The translations under genes were made by a program, and so were the position numbers. From assembly GCA_017405545.1 (NCBI GenBank), contig JAFRAF010000361.1, positions 1-5,729 of the forward strand: 5,729 nucleotides of DNA. Reading direction: 5' to 3'. This document shows positions 1-3,623 of this stretch, piece after piece. This DNA comes from Oscillospiraceae bacterium (GTDB lineage Bacteria; Bacillota; Clostridia; Oscillospirales; Oscillospiraceae). The notes under the pieces are model-generated. The model was given only the letters and a program-made list of their open reading frames with translations, was not told the origin of the DNA and ran no database searches. The stretch's first letter is position 1. Each line of letters starts with the position of its first letter.

Positions 1-387
1 GACAAGCCCCTCATGGCCCCCATCAGCGCCGGTGACGTGCTGGGCGAGATCAGCCTGCACTACAAGGGCGTGGAGTACGGTAAGACAAAACTGGTCGCCA
101 GCACCAATGTGGCCCTGTCCAGCCTTGAGTATCTCCGATCCGAGATAGCCTCCCTCTTCTCCCACACGCTGGTGAAGCTCCTCATATTCATTATCCTTGT
201 AATATTCATCCTGTACATCGTCCTCGTGATACGCTATAACAAGCACCGCCGCATAGCCCGTGCGAACGCGGCCAAGCGCGCTCAGATGGCCCGGCAGGAG
301 CAGATGCGCAGAGAGGGGCCCAGCACAGGCAAGAGCTTCGAGGATATCGAGGACATGATACAGAACAGGGAGAAAGCAAAAAAATAA
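1..387 (+). CDS. D-alanyl-D-alanine carboxypeptidase (PBP5/DacF-like), C-terminal part only
   Basis: The reading frame is open from base 1 (DKPLMAPISAGDVLGE...), so the gene starts upstream and only its last 128 codons are here. Residues 5-48 of the fragment match the C-terminal beta-rich domain that follows the catalytic domain in penicillin-binding-protein-5-type D,D-carboxypeptidases: the 'PI-GDVLGE', 'GV.YGKTKLVAS' and 'NV' pattern is typical. A strongly hydrophobic segment follows at about residues 57-77 (LVKLLIFIILVIFILYIVLV). It is followed by a basic stretch (RYNKHRRIARANAAKRAQMAR), which puts the catalytic part outside and the charged tail inside, as in clostridial DacF-like enzymes that use a transmembrane anchor instead of an amphipathic helix. 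The family trims the terminal D-Ala from peptidoglycan pentapeptides. The SxxK, SxN and KTG motifs lie outside the window, so activity cannot be judged. The family call is good; the exact paralogue is not determined. Confidence 0.8.
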   Translation, partial: DKPLMAPISAGDVLGEISLHYKGVEYGKTKLVASTNVALSSLEYLRSEIASLFSHTLVKLLIFIILVIFILYIVLVIRYNKHRRIARANAAKRAQMARQEQMRREGPSTGKSFEDIEDMIQNREKAKK

Positions 388-406
388 CTCCGCTTTCCGA
401 TTTTTT
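370..406 (+). terminator. Possible intrinsic terminator overlapping the carboxypeptidase stop codon
   Basis: GAAAGC at 372-377 can pair with GCTTTC at 392-397 (6 bp, 14-nt loop that contains the stop codon). A six-T run follows at 401-406, immediately before the -35 box of the tRNA promoter. The stem is short and only half GC, so termination may be partial. Confidence 0.4.
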
Positions 407-409
407 GTA

Positions 410-438
410 TTGACATTATCGTTTCATTTTAGTATAAT
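410..438 (+). promoter_or_regulatory. Housekeeping sigma-A promoter of the tRNA operon
   Basis: TTGACA at 410-415 and TATAAT at 433-438 are both perfect consensus hexamers, separated by the optimal 17 bp. Transcription should start near 443-446, leaving a leader of about 25 nt before the first tRNA. A consensus promoter directly upstream of tRNAs fits strong, growth-linked expression. Confidence 0.92.
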
Positions 439-468
439 AGCAATCGTCTCCGACAGGTGGGACGGCTC

Positions 469-545
469 GGGAGTATAGCTCAGCTGGTTAGAGCACTTGC
501 CTTACAAGCAAGGGGTCACAGGTTCGAGTCCTGTTACTCCCACCA
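469..545 (+). tRNA. tRNA-Val (anticodon UAC)
   Basis: Acceptor strand GGGAGTA (469-475) pairs with TACTCCC (535-541). The D stem is GCTC/GAGC. The anticodon stem CTTGC/GCAAG encloses the loop CTTACAA with TAC at 503-505. The T arm is ACAGG-TTCGAGT-CCTGT. Discriminator A is followed by encoded CCA (543-545). It is the first tRNA of a five-gene array and reads GUA and, by wobble, other Val codons. Confidence 0.97.
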
Positions 546-552
546 AAAACGT

Positions 553-629
553 GGCCGAGTAGTTCAGCTGGTTAGAACGCCAGCCTGTCACGCTGGAGGT
601 CGTGGGTTCGAGCCCCATCTCGGTCGCCA
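553..629 (+). tRNA. tRNA-Asp (anticodon GUC)
   Basis: Acceptor GGCCGAG (553-559) pairs with CTCGGTC (619-625) with one G-U pair. The anticodon stem CCAGC/GCTGG encloses CTGTCAC with GTC at 587-589. The T loop is TTCGAGC. Discriminator G626 is the usual Asp identity base, and CCA is encoded (627-629). It lies 7 nt after tRNA-Val. Confidence 0.97.
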
Positions 630-633
630 ATAT

Positions 634-709
<76 letters not shown>

Positions 710-714
710 AATGC

Positions 715-790
715 GCGGGCATAGCTCATCTGGTAGAGCGCCACCTTGCCAAGGTGGAGGTAGCGAGTTCGAGCCTCGTTGCCCGCTCCA
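715..790 (+). tRNA. tRNA-Gly (anticodon GCC)
   Basis: Acceptor GCGGGCA (715-721) pairs with TGCCCGC (780-786). The D stem is GCTC/GAGC. The anticodon stem CCACC/GGTGG encloses TTGCCAA with GCC at 748-750. The T arm is GCGAG-TTCGAGC-CTCGT. Discriminator T is followed by encoded CCA (788-790). It lies 5 nt after tRNA-Phe. Confidence 0.97.
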
Positions 791-792
791 AT

Positions 793-867
793 GGCGACAT
801 GGCCAAGTGGTAAGGCAAGGGTCTGCAAAACCCTGATTCCCCGGTTCAAATCCGGGTGTCGCCTCCA
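793..867 (+). tRNA. tRNA-Cys (anticodon GCA)
   Basis: Acceptor GGCGACA (793-799) pairs with TGTCGCC (857-863). The anticodon stem AGGGT/ACCCT encloses CTGCAAA with GCA at 825-827. The T arm CCCGG-TTCAAAT-CCGGG is a perfect stem. Discriminator T864 (U in the RNA), an expected Cys identity base, precedes encoded CCA (865-867). Only 2 nt separate it from tRNA-Gly. It is the last tRNA before the terminator. Confidence 0.97.
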
Positions 868-869
868 GT

Positions 870-905
870 AAAAGCCTCTTTGTCTTTTGACAGAGAGGCT
901 TTTTT
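870..905 (+). terminator. Strong intrinsic terminator of the tRNA operon
   Basis: AAAAGCCTCTTTGTC (870-884) pairs with GACAGAGAGGCTTTT (889-903) across a four-T loop. This is a 15-bp stem with a single G-U pair, running into a six-T tract (900-905). It begins 3 nt after the CCA of tRNA-Cys, so it closes the five-tRNA transcript. Confidence 0.93.
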
Positions 906-983
906 GTGTTCTTAAGCCTTTTATCATTCGCAGGAACACGAGAGACCGACAATTTGCGGCAACAGAAAAAATTTCAGCTTTCT

Positions 984-1000
984 TTTAAGGACTGTTTAAG
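984..1000 (+). promoter_or_regulatory. TTTAAG-N5-TTTAAG direct repeat, possible response-regulator site
   Basis: Two identical hexamers (984-989 and 995-1000) sit 11 bp apart, one helical turn, which is the geometry bound by OmpR/PhoB-family response regulators. The pattern matches the published streptococcal CiaR half-site arrangement, and CiaR controls htrA in streptococci. Here the repeat lies about 285 bases upstream of the htrA start and the host is not a streptococcus, so a role is speculative. Confidence 0.25.
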
Positions 1001-1030
1001 ATTTCCACTGTATCCTGTCTGCAGAAGCAA

Positions 1031-1079
1031 AAAAGAGCCTTCAAAAAACTCTGTAAAATAGTACATAAGACGGGCTCCA
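1031..1079 (-). terminator. Terminator-like hairpin on the - strand
   Basis: Read on the - strand, GGAGCC is followed about 33 nt later by GGCTCT and then a run of T. The pairs include a G-U that exists only on the - strand. A second outer pairing, GGAAGC with GCTTCT (+ strand 1131-1136 with 1023-1028), again needs a G-U pair specific to the - strand. The long loop is unusual for a simple terminator, so this may be the 3' part of a structured RNA or a chance fold. Confidence 0.25.
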
Positions 1080-1143
1080 ACTGAAGATCCTCTGAGGCGT
1101 TATCCATCCGGCTGCACTGGACACTACCCCCGCTTCCTACGTG

Positions 1144-1178
1144 TTTTTGTAACCGTTTTGTTCCATTCACCTCGCTAC
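1144..1178 (+). promoter_or_regulatory. Possible ECF-type promoter upstream of htrA
   Basis: TTTTTGTAACC at 1144-1154 is identical to the word at 2997-3007 upstream of the sigma factor operon. It resembles the TGTAAC -35 element of Gram-positive ECF promoters. A CGCTAC (1173-1178) lies 18 bp downstream of the word and could serve as a poor -10. Initiation near 1185 would give a leader of about 100 nt to htrA. The -35 match is clear, the -10 is weak, and the link is inference. Confidence 0.3.
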
Positions 1179-1207
1179 TTCACAATTTGTTTTCATTGAT
1201 GCGATAA

Positions 1208-1241
1208 TTTATTAATCAAATCCCCGCTATTATATTATATT
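1208..1241 (+). promoter_or_regulatory. Candidate AT-rich promoter of htrA
   Basis: A TATTATATTATATTATT stretch at 1228-1244 offers overlapping -10 hexamers (TATATT at 1231-1236 and 1236-1241). Possible -35 partners (TTTATT at 1208-1213, TTAATC at 1212-1217) are poor. The TTGAT/ATCAA repeat at 1196-1218 overlaps the -35 area and could be an operator. The position, 45-55 bases before the start codon, is right, but the exact elements cannot be fixed. Confidence 0.3.
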
Positions 1242-1270
1242 ATTGTGCCATAAGTTAAGAATATAAAGAC

Positions 1271-1276
1271 AGGAGG
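1271..1276 (+). promoter_or_regulatory. Ribosome binding site that fixes the htrA start
   Basis: A perfect AGGAGG ends 8 nt before ATG 1285. The in-frame GTG at 1279 is only 2 nt away and is too close to be used, so ATG 1285 is the start. Confidence 0.9.
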
Positions 1277-1284
1277 CTGTGCAG

Positions 1285-2859
1285 ATGTATAATGACAATG
1301 AATTCGATGGCAGCGCATATCCCCGCAGCGAGGACGTGCATGAACCGAAGTACGATACGAATTATTACGACACTATTTACAGGGACATAGAGAACAACAC
1401 CATGGATCTTCATGACGGCGGCTATGATGAGCCCCGCGAGGGCCAAAGCTACCACAACCGCTTCTATCAGGAGCGCACCCGCAGAGTTCCTCGTGCAAAG
1501 CCAAAGGAAAAAAAGGAGCGCAGCCACGTGAGCAAAGCCAGAGGCGCTCTCAAGGCCGCCGGTATCGTGGCTCTCTGCGCCATATTCAGCATCGCTTCCG
1601 GCATAGGAACTTTCCTCTATATGGATCACCAGTACGGAAACACGGCCGGCAGCAACAAGAACGTTGTAATAGGCTCAAGCGTCACCACCGCAGATACCTC
1701 GGGCAGCACGGCTGCGACCCTGGATTCCAACGGTCTCAGCGCCTCCCAGATATATGATATGGCATGCGATCAGGTGGTCGGCATAAGCAGCTCCGGCACT
1801 ACCACCAACGTCTTCGGGCAGACCTCATCCTACGCCACCGCGGGCTCAGGCTTCATCATCTCCGAGGACGGATACATCATGACAAACTACCACGTCATCG
1901 AGTATGCCGCCCTGTACGGCGCCGATTTAAAGGTGCTCCTCCACAACGGTGACGAGTACTCGGCCGAGATCGTGGGCTATTATCAGGACAACGACATCGC
2001 AATCATCAAGATAGACGCCACAGGGATCAAGCCCGTCACCTTCGGCAACTCCGATACCATGGTAGTGGGCCAGACGGTCTACTGCGTGGGCAACCCCCTG
2101 GGCGAGCTGGATTTCTCCATGAGCAGCGGCATTATCAGCGCCTTTGACAGGATAATCACCACCGAGAAGAGCACATCCGTCAACATGTTCCAGTTCGACG
2201 CGGCTGTAAACTCCGGCAACTCCGGCGGCCCTGTCTATGACAGCAACGGCAACGTTCTGGGCGTTGTGACCGCCAAATACAAGGACAGCGGCGTAGAGGG
2301 CCTCGGCTTCGCCATCCCCATCAACGACGCTACCAAAATCGCCAGCGATCTGATAGCCTACGGTTCCGTATCCGAGGCCTATCTGGGAGTGGTCGTATCC
2401 GACGTATCCTCTGACGCCTCAAAGTACGGCAGTCCCATGGGCGCCTACATCGATTCCGTAACTGAGGGACTCGCGGCTGAAAAGGCCGGCCTGCAGGCGG
2501 GCGACATCATCACCGCTATCGACGGCACCGCCGTTAAAAGCGTCAGCGAGCTGAAGGTTCAGCTCAAGCATTATAACGGCGGCGACACCGTGACTGTATC
2601 GGTGTACCGCACCGGAGACCACAATTCGATGGATCTCCAGGTGACTCTGGACGACAAGGCTCTGGTAACTGCCGCCGGCAACGAGGCCGCAAATCCCGAA
2701 CAGCAGCAACAGCAGAACACAATGCCCAACCAGCAGCAGAATACAATACCGGATCAATTCTCCGGCGACGGCTCCCAGAACCCCTTCTACTACTATTACT
2801 ACAACGGCGGCGACGGCTCAAGCGAAAACGGAGCCATGCCCAGCCCCTTCAATCCCTGA
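1285..2859 (+). CDS. htrA: HtrA/DegP-family membrane-anchored serine protease with PDZ domain
   Basis: This 524-residue protein is a surface protein-quality-control protease that degrades or refolds misfolded exported proteins. Residues 1-88 form an acidic, tyrosine-rich cytoplasmic extension ending in a basic patch (RTRRVPRAKPKEKKERS). One transmembrane helix follows at about 91-112 (AAGIVALCAIFSIASGIGTFLY). The chymotrypsin-like domain has an intact triad: His203 in TNYHV, Asp237 in DNDIAI and Ser313 in GNSGGP. A single PDZ domain spans about 366-456 (YLGVVV...AEKAGLQAGDIITAIDG). The C-terminus is unusual: a glutamine/asparagine-rich stretch from about 471 with a near-repeat QQQNTMP/QQQNTIP, then five consecutive tyrosines (502-506) and a Gly/Ser end. 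The architecture is that of Gram-positive HtrA; one PDZ is normal for the group. The gene is monocistronic, bounded by its own upstream region and a strong terminator. The family call is certain; assignment among HtrA paralogues is not possible. Confidence 0.96.
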   Translation: MYNDNEFDGSAYPRSEDVHEPKYDTNYYDTIYRDIENNTMDLHDGGYDEPREGQSYHNRFYQERTRRVPRAKPKEKKERSHVSKARGALKAAGIVALCAIFSIASGIGTFLYMDHQYGNTAGSNKNVVIGSSVTTADTSGSTAATLDSNGLSASQIYDMACDQVVGISSSGTTTNVFGQTSSYATAGSGFIISEDGYIMTNYHVIEYAALYGADLKVLLHNGDEYSAEIVGYYQDNDIAIIKIDATGIKPVTFGNSDTMVVGQTVYCVGNPLGELDFSMSSGIISAFDRIITTEKSTSVNMFQFDAAVNSGNSGGPVYDSNGNVLGVVTAKYKDSGVEGLGFAIPINDATKIASDLIAYGSVSEAYLGVVVSDVSSDASKYGSPMGAYIDSVTEGLAAEKAGLQAGDIITAIDGTAVKSVSELKVQLKHYNGGDTVTVSVYRTGDHNSMDLQVTLDDKALVTAAGNEAANPEQQQQQNTMPNQQQNTIPDQFSGDGSQNPFYYYYYNGGDGSSENGAMPSPFNP

Positions 2860-2903
2860 TTAAATGCTGTAACGATACCATAACACTTACTTCCAATATA
2901 TCC

Positions 2904-2943
2904 GAAAAGCGCACGCTGAGTTTCCGGCGTGCGCTTTTCTTTT
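2904..2943 (+). terminator. Strong intrinsic terminator of htrA
   Basis: GAAAAGCGCACGC (2904-2916) pairs perfectly with GCGTGCGCTTTTC (2927-2939), a 13-bp stem with a 10-nt loop, followed by TTTT at 2940-2943. It lies 44 bases after the htrA stop and separates htrA from the sigma operon. Confidence 0.93.
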
Positions 2944-2996
2944 GCGCAGAGAGATATTTTCTTCGGAAAACAGGGCTTTTAAAAAATTTTTCGGTT

Positions 2997-3032
2997 TTTT
3001 TGTAACCATAAGCGAGAAAAGTTGTGTATACT
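2997..3032 (+). promoter_or_regulatory. Candidate ECF-type, probably autoregulated, promoter of the sigma operon
   Basis: TTTTTGTAACC (2997-3007) resembles an ECF -35 element and is preceded by an A/T-tract region (2976-2990) that could act as an UP element. TGTATA at 3025-3030 is one base from the CGTATA -10 of SigW-type promoters, 17 bp after the AACC. TATACT (3027-3032) could be a housekeeping -10, but its nearest -35 (TTGTAA at 3000-3005) is 21 bp away, which is too far. A start near 3037 leaves a short leader containing the ribosome binding site. Confidence 0.45.
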
Positions 3033-3046
3033 TATGACAGGCAATT

Positions 3047-3054
3047 AAAGGAGG
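3047..3054 (+). promoter_or_regulatory. Ribosome binding site pointing to a CTG start of the sigma gene
   Basis: AAAGGAGG is a near-perfect Shine-Dalgarno. It ends 8 nt before CTG 3063, which is in the sigma frame. No ATG, GTG or TTG in that frame lies at usable spacing; the nearest ATG (3067) is out of frame and closes after 16 codons. Confidence 0.7.
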
Positions 3055-3062
3055 CGATACTT

Positions 3063-3623
3063 CTGAATGACAATGATATTCTGGCTCTATACTGGGATCG
3101 GGACGACAGGGCGATAGCCGAGACCGATCTGGCCTACGGCGCCTACTGCCGAAGTATAGCCAAAAACATACTCAGCACCGACGAGGACACGGAGGAGAGC
3201 GTCAACGATACATATCTCGCAGCCTGGAACTCTATCCCTCCCAAAAAGCCCGAGGTGCTGCGCACCTTTCTCGGACGGCTCACTCGGAACATATCCATAA
3301 ACCGCTGGAGAAGCTGCAACGCCGAAAAAAGGGGCGGAGGCCAGTTTCCCCTGGCTCTTGAGGAGCTGGAGGGCTGCGTCCCCGACCGAAACGACCCGGA
3401 ACAAAGTCTTGAGGCAAGGGAGCTGGGACAGGCCATTGACAAGTTCCTGCGCGGTCTGCCTCTGCGTGACTGCAACATTTTCCTGCGGCGCTACTGGCAT
3501 CTGGACTCCATCGCCGATATCGCCGCCCGCTACTCCATCTCCGCGAGCAATGTAAAGACGATACTGTTCCGGACAAGAGCCAAACTCAAAAACTATCTGG
3601 AAGGAGAAGGTATATCAATATGA
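3063..3623 (+). CDS. ECF-like sigma-70 family RNA polymerase sigma factor
   Basis: This is a small two-domain alternative sigma factor, 186 residues from CTG. Region 2 covers about 23-83 (LAYGAYCRSIAKNIL, EESVNDTYLAAWNSIPP, FLGRLTRNISINRWR): core-RNA-polymerase binding and -10 recognition. Region 4 covers about 132-180 and carries a helix-turn-helix (SIADIAARYSISASNVKTILFRTRAKLKNYL) for -35 recognition. The clostridial relatives I know begin with a short acidic segment before 'LYW.R', which matches a start as (M)NDNDILALYW. The spacing of the ribosome binding site agrees. The alternative GTG at 3024 adds 13 residues but has no good ribosome binding site and lies inside the likely promoter -10. 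The stop overlaps the next gene's ATG (ATGA). A role in envelope stress is inferred from that partner. I do not assign an ECF group number. Confidence 0.88.
   Translation: MNDNDILALYWDRDDRAIAETDLAYGAYCRSIAKNILSTDEDTEESVNDTYLAAWNSIPPKKPEVLRTFLGRLTRNISINRWRSCNAEKRGGGQFPLALEELEGCVPDRNDPEQSLEARELGQAIDKFLRGLPLRDCNIFLRRYWHLDSIADIAARYSISASNVKTILFRTRAKLKNYLEGEGISI
3601..3610 (+). promoter_or_regulatory. Ribosome binding site of the propeller gene inside the sigma gene
   Basis: AAGGAGAAGG lies within the last codons of the sigma gene, 9 nt before ATG 3620. With the ATGA overlap this favours coupled translation and near-stoichiometric amounts of the two proteins. Confidence 0.8.

Larger units (their letters stand above)
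906..1284. other. Gene-free intergenic region between the tRNA operon and htrA
   Basis: These 379 bases contain no convincing protein gene. The only frame of note is a 61-codon one on the - strand (985-1170), which has no ribosome binding site and no protein-like composition. The region contains a TTTAAG direct repeat (984-1000), an imperfect inverted repeat with - strand terminator character (about 1023-1136), the word TTTTTGTAACC (1144-1154), a TTGAT/ATCAA inverted repeat (1196-1218) and an AT-rich promoter-like stretch just before htrA. The length is generous for a simple promoter region, so long-range regulation or a small RNA is possible. Confidence 0.6.

Noticed and set aside
985..1170. 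61-codon - strand frame in the tRNA-htrA gap
   Set aside because: No ribosome binding site, no domain-like composition, and it overlaps the hairpin-forming segment.
1279..1284. GTG at 1279 as the htrA start
   Set aside because: It lies only 2 nt from the AGGAGG; ATG 1285 has the correct 8-nt spacing.
2957..2970. TTTTC-TTCG-GAAAA hairpin after the htrA terminator as a second terminator
   Set aside because: The stem is only 5 bp and mostly A-T, and no T run follows on the + strand; the strong terminator at 2904-2943 already ends htrA.
3087..3576. Overlapping - strand frames opposite the sigma gene
   Set aside because: They are shadow frames of a well-supported sigma-70 family gene with low-quality, Ser/Arg-rich translations.
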